The position numbers were made by a program, and so were the translations under genes. From Nocardioides bruguierae (GTDB lineage Bacteria > Actinomycetota > Actinomycetes > Propionibacteriales > Nocardioidaceae): a stretch of DNA of 64,000 nucleotides. Positions 8,034 through 15,464 of the stretch are shown piece after piece. Position 1 is the first letter of the stretch; every line of letters begins with the position of its first letter. Location of the stretch: contig NZ_JAMOIL010000001.1 in the NCBI RefSeq assembly GCF_023656415.1, positions 62,001 through 126,000 on the forward strand. The letters are read 5' to 3'. Under the pieces are notes generated by a model that did not search any database, had not been told where the DNA came from, and saw only the letters and a list, made by a program, of their open reading frames with translations.

Positions 8034-8831
8034 GTGACTGCGATCTCGCTGGCCTCGCCCGAGCACCTGACGCCGGAGAGGACGAACCTCCTGGCGGAGG
8101 TCGCTGAACGCAACGACGCCACGCACGGGGACGACCTGCTCGGGCTGATCCTGTCGGGCTCGGCGGGCCGAGGGCTGGCCACCGACCGCTCGGACCTCGA
8201 CGTCTACGTGGTGCTGACGGACGACGCAACTGCGGGCCGGCGCACGACCAAGACCGCCGCGGTCGACGAGATCCCTCTGTCCCTCTCGGAGCTGGCGGAG
8301 ATCCCGCCGTTCGGCACCGATTACTGGTGGTACCGATGGTCGTTCGCCTGGGCGCCCGTCGTGCTGGACCGCACCGGCGGCATGCTGGACGACCTGGCCC
8401 TGCGGCAGGCCACCGTCTCTCCCGAGGAGGCTCGGTCGATCCTCGTCACGCACGACCGCCTGGACGGGTGGGTCAACTACGCCTACCGCGCGCTCAAGAG
8501 TGACCGGGACGGCCGGGTGCGGGAACGACGGCTGGACGCCGCCGAGTCCCTGCCGTGGCTCCTGGACACCGTGTTCTCGCTGGGCGGCCGCGTCCGGCCG
8601 TACCACAAGTACCTGCCGTGGGAGCTCGAGCAGCACCCGCTGCCGGGGTGGACGGCGGACGGCCTGCTGAGCCTGGTGGAGCGCACCCTGGACGGCGACC
8701 CCGCCGCGATCCGGGAGACCTTCGAGCGAGTCCTGGACCACCGCCGGGAGTTCGACCGCTCGCAGCCGGAGCCGGTGCTCGTGCCGATCGTCGACGGCTG
8801 GGGCAGCGAGCTGGCGCTGTTCGACTCATGA
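8034..8831 (+). CDS. Nucleotidyltransferase-domain protein
   Basis: 265 residues. The N-terminal third carries the Pol-beta-type nucleotidyltransferase signature GLILSGSAGRGLATDRSDLDVYVVL, i.e. GS-x-GxG and the metal-binding DxD. The rest, with WWYRWSFAWAPVVLD and VNYAYRALKSDRDGR, resembles the helical C-terminal part of aminoglycoside-adenylyltransferase-like and kanamycin-type proteins. It probably transfers a nucleotide to a small molecule or protein, but the substrate is not predictable. The start is GTG at 8034 with no clear ribosome site, so it may be leaderless. It stands alone between the SDR gene and the repair gene. Confidence 0.75.
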   Translation: MTAISLASPEHLTPERTNLLAEVAERNDATHGDDLLGLILSGSAGRGLATDRSDLDVYVVLTDDATAGRRTTKTAAVDEIPLSLSELAEIPPFGTDYWWYRWSFAWAPVVLDRTGGMLDDLALRQATVSPEEARSILVTHDRLDGWVNYAYRALKSDRDGRVRERRLDAAESLPWLLDTVFSLGGRVRPYHKYLPWELEQHPLPGWTADGLLSLVERTLDGDPAAIRETFERVLDHRREFDRSQPEPVLVPIVDGWGSELALFDS

Positions 8832-8853
8832 GCCGCTCTGAGAAGATCGCACC

Positions 8854-9423
8854 ATGGCCCTCCAGATCACCGGCGACGCCGCCGCGGACAAGCTGCTCAC
8901 CGATGACCCGTTCGCCCTGCTGGTCGGCATGATGCTCGACCAGCAGTACCCGATGGAGCACGCGTTCCGCGGGCCGGCGAAGGTCGCGGAGCGCATGGGC
9001 TCGCTCGACCCGAAGGCCGTCGCGGACGCCGACCCCGAGGAGTTCTCCTCGCTCTGCGCCCAGCAGCCGGCGATCCACCGCTTCCCGGGCTCCATGGCCA
9101 CCCGGATGCAGGAGGTAGCGCGGATCGTCGTCGACGAGTACGACGGCCACGCCGAGCGGATCTGGACGGAGGCCGCGGACGGTCGCGACTTCCTCAAGCG
9201 CATGCAGGCGCTGCCCGGGTTCGGCAAGCAGAAGGCCCAGATCTTCGTGGCGCTCGTGGGCAAGCAGCTCGGTGCCGCCCCCGAGGGCTGGGAGAAGGTC
9301 GTGGGCGACTACTCCCAGCAGGGCTACCGGTCGGTGGCGGACGTCGTCGACGGCGCGTCCCTGCAGAAGGTGCGCGACCACAAGAAGGAGATGAAGGCGG
9401 CTGCCAAGGCTGCCAAGTCCTGA
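8854..9423 (+). CDS. HhH-GPD-type base excision DNA repair protein
   Basis: 189 residues. The middle holds MQALPGFGKQKAQIFVALVGKQ, a helix-hairpin-helix with the GPD-fold Gly/Pro loop, and the N-terminus has LLVGMMLDQQYPMEHAFRGP. No [4Fe-4S] cysteine cluster is present. It is the small actinobacterial HhH-GPD family expected to act on damaged bases. Its last codons, KKEMKAAAKAAKS, are the integration site of element 1: the 33-bp core is repeated at 23679-23711, where the displaced original end would read KKEMKAAAKAARSQG. The element therefore replaces the last residues but leaves a complete protein. Confidence 0.85.
   Translation: MALQITGDAAADKLLTDDPFALLVGMMLDQQYPMEHAFRGPAKVAERMGSLDPKAVADADPEEFSSLCAQQPAIHRFPGSMATRMQEVARIVVDEYDGHAERIWTEAADGRDFLKRMQALPGFGKQKAQIFVALVGKQLGAAPEGWEKVVGDYSQQGYRSVADVVDGASLQKVRDHKKEMKAAAKAAKS
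9381..9413 (+). repeat. attL core of element 1
   Basis: 33 bp identical to 23679-23711, starting CAAGAAGGAGATGAAGG and ending AAGGCTGC. It covers the final codons of the HhH-GPD gene. Identity stops at 9414 (C versus T), is interrupted again at 9416 (A versus G), and GTCC then matches. The integrase gene begins 22 bp beyond on the opposite strand, the standard layout for a tyrosine recombinase. Confidence 0.93.
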
Positions 9424-9435
9424 CCTGCGGAAACG

Positions 9436-10518
9436 CTACTGGGCTGCACGGCGAGTCCGCAGAGAGTCCGCAACCGACATCATGGCGGCGTCGATGACCG
9501 ACCTGGTGCGGTCGTCGTCGCCCGGCCACAGGTGCGCGTAGATCTCGAGCGTGATGACGGGGGAGGAGTGCCCCAGCCGCTCCTGCACTTGCTTCACGGA
9601 GGCGCCGCCGGCGATCAGTGCCGATGCGTAAAAGTGCCGCAGGCTGTGACTCCCGAAGTCGGTGCCAGCCGTGGCATTGGCACGGGCCATGACTCCCCGC
9701 CACGGTCGGTAGGCGAGCGGATCTCCGAACGGGTCCGTCCAGAGGGCCTCGGATGACGGGTGCAACGTCAGGTGCTCAGCGAGCGCGTCCACCGTGGACT
9801 GCCCCAGCGGAACAATGCGACGCGACGACTTGGACTTGAGCGGGCCGAGCTGTCGGTTCTGGTACCTCTGGCGCTCGACCGAGACCGTGCGCCGCAGGAA
9901 GTCGACGTCCGCAACCATGAGGCCGAGCGCCTCCCCGATGCGGAGCCCGCTCCCGGCCAGGAAGGCCACCAGTGTGCTGTGGCGCGGCTCCATGGCGTCC
10001 ATCAGTCTCGCGACGTCGTCCGGGGTCGGCACGTGCACCGGTGCGTCCTCGAGGGGCGGCAGCTTGATGCGCGAGCACGGGGTGCGCGAGATGACCCGGT
10101 CATCAACGGCTGCGCGGAAGACCTGGGTGCACACGTGGTAGATCCCGCGGACGGTCGCCGGCTTGAGCCCCTGGATCTCGAGCTGCTTCACGATCGACTG
10201 GATCTCGGTCGGGCGGATGGTCGCCATCGGCTTGGGGCCGAGCCTGGGGATCAGGTGCACGCGGAGAGCGTTGTCGTTGATGTTCTCGGTGTTCCGGGCT
10301 GCCACCTGGACGGACTGCCACTGCCGCGCGTACCGCTCGAACGTCACTCGTCCGGCGCGAGGGTCGACGTACTCGCCATTGACCACCGTCGCGGTGACCT
10401 GGTCGAGCCAGCGCTGCGCATCCACCTTCCGGTCGAAGTGCCGGGCGTGCTCCTTGCCGGCCTCGTCACGGTACCGGGCGCGCCATCTGCCGTTGTCACG
10501 CTTCGCGATGCTGGCCAT
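9436..10518 (-). CDS. int: Tyrosine site-specific integrase of element 1
   Basis: 360 residues with three domains: an N-terminal AP2-like arm-binding region (SIAKRDNGRWRARYRDEAGKE), a SAM-like core-binding domain (about 70-150), and the C-terminal catalytic domain with the RHRY residues visible in SGLRIGEALGL (Arg), HSLRHFYAS (His-x-x-Arg) and LGHSSPVITLEIYAH (His and the nucleophile Tyr). It should recombine attP with the 3' end of the HhH-GPD gene. Its stop lies 22 bp from the attL core, and two arm-type repeats lie inside its last codons. It overlaps the upstream repressor gene by 23 bp, so the two are translated together. Confidence 0.95.
   Translation of the reverse strand: MASIAKRDNGRWRARYRDEAGKEHARHFDRKVDAQRWLDQVTATVVNGEYVDPRAGRVTFERYARQWQSVQVAARNTENINDNALRVHLIPRLGPKPMATIRPTEIQSIVKQLEIQGLKPATVRGIYHVCTQVFRAAVDDRVISRTPCSRIKLPPLEDAPVHVPTPDDVARLMDAMEPRHSTLVAFLAGSGLRIGEALGLMVADVDFLRRTVSVERQRYQNRQLGPLKSKSSRRIVPLGQSTVDALAEHLTLHPSSEALWTDPFGDPLAYRPWRGVMARANATAGTDFGSHSLRHFYASALIAGGASVKQVQERLGHSSPVITLEIYAHLWPGDDDRTRSVIDAAMMSVADSLRTRRAAQ
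9454..9472. repeat. Candidate left arm-type integrase sites
   Basis: AGTCCGCAG at 9454-9462 and AGTCCGCA at 9465-9472 are direct repeats spaced 11 bp. The same motif with the same 11-bp spacing occurs at 23555 and 23566 near the other end. Paired short repeats at both ends of an integrated element fit arm sites bound by the integrase N-terminal domain. Confidence 0.6.
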
Positions 10519-11167
10519 CGGCGGGCACCGCCTTCATCAGATCGGCGGTCGAGAGGTTTGACCACTGCTTGAGCGACTTTTCCCAGTGCCGCTCAATCGT
10601 GTCTCCAACGAGATCGAGGCTGTCGGAGGGGAATCCGCGCTCACCGTCGGGCACACCGGCCAGCTCGGCCGCCTCGTCCCGCGCCGAAAGTAGATCCCCC
10701 ATCACGTCGCTCGTGCTGCCGAGCCACACCAGGGCCCAAGCCTCCATCGGGGTCGGAGCCCAATCTTCTAGTTGGCCTTGGTCCCGCGAGAAGACGTCGG
10801 ATGTCAGCTGGTCGATGGCCTCTAGGAGCTCCAGCCCATCCTCAGTGAGATTCTCGAATAGCCGGCGACAACTCCTGCGGACTCGGTCAACGCCCAACTG
10901 AAGGGCCTGGTCCGATGCTTCCATGTAGGAAGTCATCGACGAAAGGCTCACGTCGAACACGTCCGCGACACAGTGAGCCTCATCGAGCCTGATCGGCCGC
11001 GTCTCTGCCTCGATGCGCTGGATGGTCTGCTGGTGAAACCGCAGTCCATACCGAGTCTGCAGAACGCGCGCCAAGTCGGTTTGAGTCATGCCTGCTCGCT
11101 CGCGAAGTCGCGCCAAGTTCGTGGCGAAGTGGTGCTCCCACAGTCCTCGCTGATTCCCATCGGTCAC
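10496..11167 (-). CDS. XRE-family phage-type repressor
   Basis: 223 residues from GTG 11167; a TTG at 11182 would add five. The N-terminus is a Cro/C1 helix-turn-helix: NLARLRERAGMTQTDLARVLQTRYGLRFHQQT followed by QRIEAETRPI, the usual XRE end. The remaining 130 residues are helical and acidic (FENLTEDGLELLEAIDQL) and show no LexA-type protease motif, so induction would not be by self-cleavage. It is likely the maintenance repressor. A 14-bp repeat (CACCAACGAACCGT) overlaps its start, arguing for autoregulation. Its 3' end overlaps the integrase gene, so repression state and integrase level are probably linked. Confidence 0.85.
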   Translation of the reverse strand: MTDGNQRGLWEHHFATNLARLRERAGMTQTDLARVLQTRYGLRFHQQTIQRIEAETRPIRLDEAHCVADVFDVSLSSMTSYMEASDQALQLGVDRVRRSCRRLFENLTEDGLELLEAIDQLTSDVFSRDQGQLEDWAPTPMEAWALVWLGSTSDVMGDLLSARDEAAELAGVPDGERGFPSDSLDLVGDTIERHWEKSLKQWSNLSTADLMKAVPADGQHREA

Positions 11168-11269
11168 CAACGAACCGTACAACGTTTTGTAGGTGCACGT
11201 CTACAGCCTGGTTGCGCAGGATCAACTCTCATGTCAACATCAGATCGTAGATGACCACCAACGAACGGT
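11165..11269. promoter_or_regulatory. Repressor/xis divergent promoter with repeated operators
   Basis: CACCAACGAACCGT (11165-11178) and CACCAACGAACGGT (11256-11269) are 13/14 identical direct repeats flanking the divergent promoters. Between them lies TGTAG...CTACA (11188-11205), a short inverted repeat. This is the expected lysogeny-type switch region between the repressor and the early genes; which protein binds which motif is not known. Confidence 0.6.
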
Positions 11270-11276
11270 TGTGATT

Positions 11277-11468
11277 GTGTTGAGCCACTCCACGAAGTTG
11301 CTACGGATCGATGAAGTTTCGACGCTCACCGGCGTCCCCGAGAGCACCCTCCGCTACTGGCGGTTCTGCGGATCCGGCCCTCGATCAGCCAAGCTCGGGC
11401 GTCGCGTGGTCTACCGCGAGGCGGATGTCCTCGAATGGATCGATGCCCAGTTCGAGCAGGCCGGCTGA
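11277..11468 (+). CDS. MerR/excisionase-type HTH protein
   Basis: 63 residues if started at GTG 11277 (GTG 11271 adds two). The sequence LLRIDEVSTLTGVPESTLRYWR is a MerR-like helix-turn-helix and KLGRRVVYREADVLEWIDAQ is the wing seen in AlpA/Xis small DNA-binding proteins. As the first gene divergent from the repressor it may be the recombination directionality factor or an early activator. At least four other HTH proteins of this size exist in the element, so assignment as the true excisionase is uncertain. Confidence 0.72.
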   Translation: MLSHSTKLLRIDEVSTLTGVPESTLRYWRFCGSGPRSAKLGRRVVYREADVLEWIDAQFEQAG

Positions 11469-11496
11469 GGCTGAGGCTTACGCCTCACGGAGACGG

Positions 11497-11736
11497 ATGA
11501 CTCGCCAGTCCTCTCCCCAGCTGCGGCCGATTGACCAAGGCCGCACCGTCGAGCAGCTCATCCGGGCCGCTCATCTTCAACTTGAGACGCTCGAGGTGAC
11601 GCTGTCACCGAGCAAGGTCTCATCACTTGTTCGTCACTACCGGCGTGCAGTCGCACCGACCGGCCTTCCCTTCGAGATGTGGATCGAAGCTCAGGCCGAA
11701 CTGGCTAAGCCATGCAAGTCTCCGGGGGCGGCATGA
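11497..11736 (+). CDS. Hypothetical early protein
   Basis: 79 residues, start ATG 11497 after CACGGAGACGG. No family recognised. It has an amphipathic central helix (TVEQLIRAAHLQLETLEVTL) and a C-terminal WIEAQAELAKP helix. Its stop overlaps the next start (ATGA at 11733-11736), making it the first gene of a long translationally coupled early operon that runs to about 14542. Confidence 0.6.
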   Translation: MTRQSSPQLRPIDQGRTVEQLIRAAHLQLETLEVTLSPSKVSSLVRHYRRAVAPTGLPFEMWIEAQAELAKPCKSPGAA

Positions 11737-11903
11737 ATGGTGCGGCGGTCTCCGGGACCGCCGCACCCACCGCGGGAGTTCGCTGCCGAGTCTGCGGACA
11801 TCGCATCTGGTCGCCTGACTCCATCGCCGCCGGAATCGGGCTCGCCTGCCGACGAGAGGCAGCGCGGATAGCCCGCGCTGCCCAGCAGGCGGTGGGTCGA
11901 TGA
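11733..11903 (+). CDS. Small zinc-ribbon protein, DUF6011-like
   Basis: 56 residues. CRVCGHRIWSPDSIAAGIGLAC carries the pattern C-x2-C...S-x-A-x-G-(I/L)-G-x-x-C of DUF6011, a small Zn-binding family common in actinobacterial phages and integrative elements. The role is unknown; nucleic-acid binding is plausible. The ATG overlaps the previous stop, and its own stop overlaps the next ATG at 11900. An ATG at 11712 in frame would add seven residues but lies inside the previous gene. Confidence 0.6.
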   Translation: MNGAAVSGTAAPTAGVRCRVCGHRIWSPDSIAAGIGLACRREAARIARAAQQAVGR

Positions 11904-12250
11904 GCCGCATACTCACGGTCGTCCTGGACGGCTACCGCAGCACGATCGCCGGCCCCGGTGCCTTCTCGCTGATCCACGAGGCATCTGGCCGTAAGCCGGT
12001 GTGGATCGGCACCATTCGCGCGTTCTCGGTCTCCGAGCGCACCGCTCGCGACGTCATGGCCGAGGCTGAGCGTCGTCGGTACGAGGTCGCCGTCCGTGAC
12101 CATGACGATGCCGACAAGGGGCACGCGATTGTGTGTACCCCTGGCCTGCCCGATGGGGTACGCCAGCCGTACCCCATCCGGCAGGCGGCCGCCGCCGACG
12201 GCGTACACACTGTGGACACCCCTAGCGCTGAGCAGGGTGGTCTCTGGTGA
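11900..12250 (+). CDS. Hypothetical early protein
   Basis: 116 residues; not recognised. A compact N-terminal half (SRILTVVLDGYRSTIAGPGAFSL) resembles a small beta-rich fold, and SVSERTARDVMAEAERRRYEV is a predicted helix pair that could be a winged HTH. Residues after 80 are low in complexity. Start and stop both overlap neighbours (ATGA at 11900, GTGA at 12247). GGGGTACGCCAGCCGTACCCC at 12156-12176 is an inverted repeat inside the gene. Confidence 0.55.
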   Translation: MSRILTVVLDGYRSTIAGPGAFSLIHEASGRKPVWIGTIRAFSVSERTARDVMAEAERRRYEVAVRDHDDADKGHAIVCTPGLPDGVRQPYPIRQAAAADGVHTVDTPSAEQGGLW

Positions 12251-12555
12251 GCCCGCTCGAGGCCCAGGTGGCCGACTTCCGCGCCCGGGTGCTCCTGGAT
12301 GCGCTCGCCGAGGGCACCGCGAGCTACTGGCTGCGTCGTGCTGCCGCGTTCGAGGACGCCAAGCCGCGGCCGGATGACTTCAACGGTGCCGCGACCGACG
12401 AGATGCTCTCGGCCCGCTGGCGACGGATGGACCAGATCGCCCGTGCTTGCCGGCGCGCTGCCGACATCGCCGTGACCGGTGACCGGGAGACCGCACGCGG
12501 GATGGTCCTGCGAGCTCTGCGCGAGGTCGAGGCGCTTGAGGCGGTGGCGGCATGA
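12247..12555 (+). CDS. Hypothetical helical early protein
   Basis: 102 residues, GTG start overlapping the upstream stop. The sequence is almost entirely alpha-helical and Ala/Arg-rich: FRARVLLDALAEGTASYWL, a middle AARWRRMDQIARACRRAADI-like stretch, and ALREVEALEAVAA. No family recognised. The position directly before the winged-helix gene suggests a replication or regulatory accessory, by context only. Confidence 0.55.
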   Translation: MSPLEAQVADFRARVLLDALAEGTASYWLRRAAAFEDAKPRPDDFNGAATDEMLSARWRRMDQIARACRRAADIAVTGDRETARGMVLRALREVEALEAVAA

Positions 12556-13235
12556 ACAAGGTGACCGACCGTCGTCCTGGCCTGCTCGTGGCCGCCATGG
12601 CGAACCCGGACCTCAGCAACGCAGAGCGGGTCCTCGTCCTCGTCGTCCTGCACCTGCCGGCCGAGTACGTCGACGGCATCAGACGCCCGGGAAGCGCCGG
12701 GATCGACGTCCGCGGCAACTTCTCCCTGCACTACGACTACCTGGCTCGAGCACTGCACACCTCGCCCAGCAACGCCAAGAAGTTGATGCAGCGACTGGAG
12801 GCCAAGGGCGTCCTGAGCAAGCGGTCCACCGGCACGTTCGGACGACCAGCTTGCTTTCAGATGCTTCTCGTAAGGGGGGACAAAACGTACCCGGTTAGGG
12901 CGAGAAACCTTGTCCCCCCTTACGGCCCCGAGGACCCCACTTCAAGGGGGGACACCATGTCCCCCCTTACCTATAGGGAACCCACCCAGCCCAGACGGGC
13001 ACCCACCTCGGAGGCGGAAGCCGTCGCCGATGGCGAGGCCGGATGGGTGCCTCGCTCCGCTGCATCCAGCGCCGAGGTCGGCACCACTGCGGACCGCCAC
13101 GAGGGCAGCAACGACGGGGACGAGTCCTCTTCGCTGCCGCTTCCTCCCGTCACCCGTTGCCAGTGGCACTCGTGGCCTCACCTGTGCCCCAGCGACTGCG
13201 CCAACTTCACGCCTGCTTCCCGGAGGACCGCATGA
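12552..13235 (+). CDS. Winged-helix protein with embedded iterons, putative replication initiator
   Basis: 227 residues, ATG overlapping the previous stop. Residues 1-105 look like a winged helix: LSNAERVLVLVVLHLPAEYVD, then NFSLHYDYLARALHTSPSNAKKLMQRLEAKGVL as the recognition region, as in helix-turn-helix proteins of actinobacterial integrative elements. The C-terminal half is disordered except for a Cys/His patch CQWHSWPHLCPSDC that may bind zinc. Four copies of an 11-13 bp GC-skewed repeat lie within the gene (12870-12970), a placement seen when an initiator binds an origin inside its own gene. Replication initiation is therefore an inference from the DNA, not from a recognised Rep domain. 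Confidence 0.6.
   Translation: MNKVTDRRPGLLVAAMANPDLSNAERVLVLVVLHLPAEYVDGIRRPGSAGIDVRGNFSLHYDYLARALHTSPSNAKKLMQRLEAKGVLSKRSTGTFGRPACFQMLLVRGDKTYPVRARNLVPPYGPEDPTSRGDTMSPLTYREPTQPRRAPTSEAEAVADGEAGWVPRSAASSAEVGTTADRHEGSNDGDESSSLPLPPVTRCQWHSWPHLCPSDCANFTPASRRTA
12870..12970. repeat. Iteron-like inverted/direct repeats, candidate replication origin
   Basis: Four copies of GTAAGGGGGGACA or its complement: 12870-12882 (+), 12911-12923 (-), 12944-12954 (+, shorter by two bases) and 12958-12970 (-). The last two face each other across three bases and make a hairpin. CTATAGGGA follows directly (12971-12979). They lie within the winged-helix gene and impose an odd amino-acid sequence there, so the DNA itself appears to be selected. 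Confidence 0.7.
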
Positions 13236-13492
13236 CCGCGACCGTGCTCGACCTGACTCCTCGTCTCCGCGCTGCTGCACCGACGTGCTCGTGCCGTGAG
13301 GACTGGACCTGCTTCACCCACCGCTGCACCGACCTGGCCGTGCTCCTGCGCGAGGAGATGGACGGCGCCGTCGGCGAGCTGCTGGTGCCGGCCGACCGTT
13401 ACCGGGACGTGCTGACCCACGTCGTGGCCGTGCTCGACAGCATCACTGGCGAGGTTGGCACCGTCGTCCGTCCGAGCGAGGTGGGCCGATGA
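13232..13492 (+). CDS. Hypothetical Cys-containing protein
   Basis: 86 residues, ATG overlapping the previous stop and preceded by CGGAGG. TCSCREDWTCFTHRCTDLAVLLREEMDG has four Cys and one His near the N-terminus, arranged like a small metal site. The remainder is a single amphipathic helix and hydrophobic strand (VLTHVVAVLDSITG). No family recognised. Confidence 0.55.
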   Translation: MTATVLDLTPRLRAAAPTCSCREDWTCFTHRCTDLAVLLREEMDGAVGELLVPADRYRDVLTHVVAVLDSITGEVGTVVRPSEVGR

Positions 13493-13800
13493 CTCCCACC
13501 TCGCACCTCATCCAGCCCGACGCGCTGGTGCTGTGGCGGACGCTGTCGGACTTCGCCCGCGAGCTCGGGGAGGCAGGGCTGCCGGTCCCGTGCCGTCGTG
13601 ACCCCGACCCGTTCGTCTCCGAGGAGGACGAGGAGCGTGACGCCGCTGCCGGCTACTGCCTTGCCGCCTGCCCGCTGGTCCAGCTCTGCGGTGCCTACGC
13701 CGACGCCCAGGGCGAGACCTGGGGCGTCTACGGCGGTCGTGACCGGACGACTCAAGCCCAAGGCCGCTCGTCCAGCCGACGTGAGCAGGTGGCCGCGTGA
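13489..13800 (+). CDS. WhiB-family iron-sulfur transcription factor (divergent)
   Basis: 103 residues. The order is that of Wbl proteins: an isolated Cys (VPCRRDPDPF), then GYCLAACPLVQLC, then GETWGVYGGRDRT, the G(V/I)(W/Y)GG turn that contacts the sigma factor. The second and third Cys are three residues apart rather than the usual two, so cluster binding may differ. Wbl proteins bind region 4 of the principal sigma factor and redirect it; phage-encoded copies such as WhiBTM4 inhibit host WhiB2. Here it would act on host or element promoters. Start and stop overlap the neighbours. Confidence 0.8.
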   Translation: MTPTSHLIQPDALVLWRTLSDFARELGEAGLPVPCRRDPDPFVSEEDEERDAAAGYCLAACPLVQLCGAYADAQGETWGVYGGRDRTTQAQGRSSSRREQVAA

Positions 13801-14144
13801 GCACGCTCTGCTCCTCGTGCGAGGCCACGCCGTCGGGGTGCCAAGCGCTCCACCTGCTGGCCGGCCGGTCGTGCTGCCTGAGCTGCTCTCACGGGCCTGG
13901 GGGAGAGGCCCCGGGGGTGGGGGTCACTCAGGACTGCGGGATTAAGTCAAGCCGCACACACAGAGCCATATCCACAGGAGGGGCCATGGCCTACACGCCC
14001 CGACCCAAGAGGGAAATGGCCTGCGTGATGTGCGGAAGTGTTATGCACACACACGCGCCGAACCGGCGGTTCTGCTCACAGAAGTGCGAGGCCGAGCACT
14101 GGAACAAGTCGCTCGTCACCTCGGGGGCGAGGCGCCGCGGATGA
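13797..14144 (+). CDS. Zinc-ribbon protein, possible two-start gene
   Basis: 115 residues from GTG 13797, overlapping the WhiB stop. Two Cys clusters are visible: CSSC...CCLSC near the N-terminus and CVMCGS...RRFCSQKC after residue 75. A strong AGGAGG with ATG 13986 lies in frame in the middle; the stretch between (about residues 35-62) is poor in structure, so the C-terminal zinc ribbon of 52 residues may be the main product. Either way, no function is known. Confidence 0.5.
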   Translation: MSTLCSSCEATPSGCQALHLLAGRSCCLSCSHGPGGEAPGVGVTQDCGIKSSRTHRAISTGGAMAYTPRPKREMACVMCGSVMHTHAPNRRFCSQKCEAEHWNKSLVTSGARRRG

Positions 14145-14542
14145 TCGTCGGCGAGCAAGGACCAGCGGTGGTCATCTCCGCTGAGACCGCCTACTGGCTC
14201 GAGCGGATCTGCAGGGTCTCGTCGTTGCGTCAGCGGCTCCGAGACGGTCAGCACCAGGCCGTCTCCCAGGAGCTCTTGGACCTTCGTCGGGTCGCGATGA
14301 CCTTCGATCCCGCACTGCTTCCGCAGACCGCGGCAGTCGGAAGTGACTCAGCGGAAGCGGCCACAGGCTTGGAGCAGCAGGAGTGGTTCACGGTCTCCGA
14401 GGCCGCCGACCGCCTCGGTATGGGGGAACGCGGTGTGCGCCTGGCGTGCAGCGAGGACCGCCTGGACGCCGAGCAGGTCGCCGGGCGGTGGCGGATCAGC
14501 CGGGAAGCACTCGAAAACTTCAACGCCGCCCGTGCGGCGTGA
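14141..14542 (+). CDS. HTH DNA-binding protein (excisionase-type C-terminus)
   Basis: 133 residues from ATG 14141 (ATGA overlap with the upstream stop). Residues 1-60 form a helical region (VVISAETAYWLERICRVSSL). Residues 80-130 are an AlpA/MerR-like domain: EWFTVSEAADRLGMGERGVR as the HTH and EQVAGRWRISREALENF as the wing. It is probably a regulator of the early-to-structural gene transition, since it is the last early gene before the tail genes. Confidence 0.62.
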   Translation: MIVGEQGPAVVISAETAYWLERICRVSSLRQRLRDGQHQAVSQELLDLRRVAMTFDPALLPQTAAVGSDSAEAATGLEQQEWFTVSEAADRLGMGERGVRLACSEDRLDAEQVAGRWRISREALENFNAARAA

Positions 14543-14559
14543 GCACCAGGGAGTCACCA

Positions 14560-15225
14560 GTGAACCGACAGGAAGCCATCCGGGCTCTGCTTCGCGCCGG
14601 CAAGAAGGCCGAGGCCGAAGCGATCGTCGAGAAGCGTCTCAGCGCCGCACGGAGTGCCTACGAGCGTGTGCGTTCGGACCAGACCAGGACCGAGGAGTAC
14701 CGGCGATGGGTGCTCGCGGTGGAGGCGGCCCGCGCGGATCGACAGCTCACCGAAGACCTGGCTGCTCTGGCGCGTACCGCGTCCTCGTCCGAGCGTGTCG
14801 ACGCCGGCCGTGTGTTCGGTACCGCCGGGCTCCCCGGTGACGCCGCCAGCCTCGCGATCTCGCGGCGAGACGCCTCCGACCGCGCCGAGAGCGCGAACGG
14901 CAAGGAGGAACTGCTCGACCTGCTCAGCCGGGCGACCAGGTCCGGTGACGAGGTGCTGGCCCGGGCGGTCGCCGAGGTCGCCGTCCGCAAGCGGCACGCC
15001 GAGGTCGTCAACGCCTTCGCCGACGACCGGCCAGACCTCGAGACCCCGATCCAGCGCCTGTGGAACGTCGAAGGCGCCGACAGCGGCGAGGCGATCTTCG
15101 GGTTCACCGTCGCCATCTCCGGTCTCAAGCCGGCCGAGCTGCAGTCCGACAGCTGGTCCTCGATCAACGCCCAGGCCAAGGCTGCCGAGCCCGGCTCCGG
15201 GTCCTCGTCCCTGGCGTACTTCTGA
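14560..15225 (+). CDS. Hypothetical protein upstream of the tape measure gene
   Basis: 221 residues from GTG 14560. The N-terminus is a long charged coiled-coil-like helix (AIRALLRAGKKAEAEAIVEK). The centre is Arg/Ala-rich, and the end contains RLWNVEGADSGEAIFGFTVA. No family recognised. Its place two genes before the tape measure gene is where tail-assembly chaperones are found, but I see no slippery site at its end, so that role is only a possibility. Confidence 0.5.
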   Translation: MNRQEAIRALLRAGKKAEAEAIVEKRLSAARSAYERVRSDQTRTEEYRRWVLAVEAARADRQLTEDLAALARTASSSERVDAGRVFGTAGLPGDAASLAISRRDASDRAESANGKEELLDLLSRATRSGDEVLARAVAEVAVRKRHAEVVNAFADDRPDLETPIQRLWNVEGADSGEAIFGFTVAISGLKPAELQSDSWSSINAQAKAAEPGSGSSSLAYF

Positions 15226-15236
15226 GGAGCGGCACC

Positions 15237-15464
15237 GTGAAGGCATCCCAGAACACCGACCTGGCCCAGCGCCGTCTCCTGGAGGCTCTGGCGTCTCTGG
15301 TGGAGTCCGGCCCGCACATCGTGGACGGGTTCCGCTCCGGTGTGGAGACCGGCCTCCAACTGGCCGACGCGATCGGAGCGGCGCCCGTCAGTGGGGTCTA
15401 CCGACGTCTCGAGGATCTGCTGAGCGCTGTCGAGGCCGACCGGCAGGAGGCGCAGCATGGCTGA
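15237..15464 (+). CDS. Small protein overlapping the tape measure gene
   Basis: 75 residues from GTG 15237 with GAGGAGC upstream. Two amphipathic helices (AQRRLLEALASLVESGPHIV and RRLEDLLSAVEADRQEAQ) suggest a helical hairpin. It overlaps the tape measure start by 8 bp and so is translated with it. It could be a tape-measure chaperone; this is inferred from position. Confidence 0.5.
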   Translation: MKASQNTDLAQRRLLEALASLVESGPHIVDGFRSGVETGLQLADAIGAAPVSGVYRRLEDLLSAVEADRQEAQHG

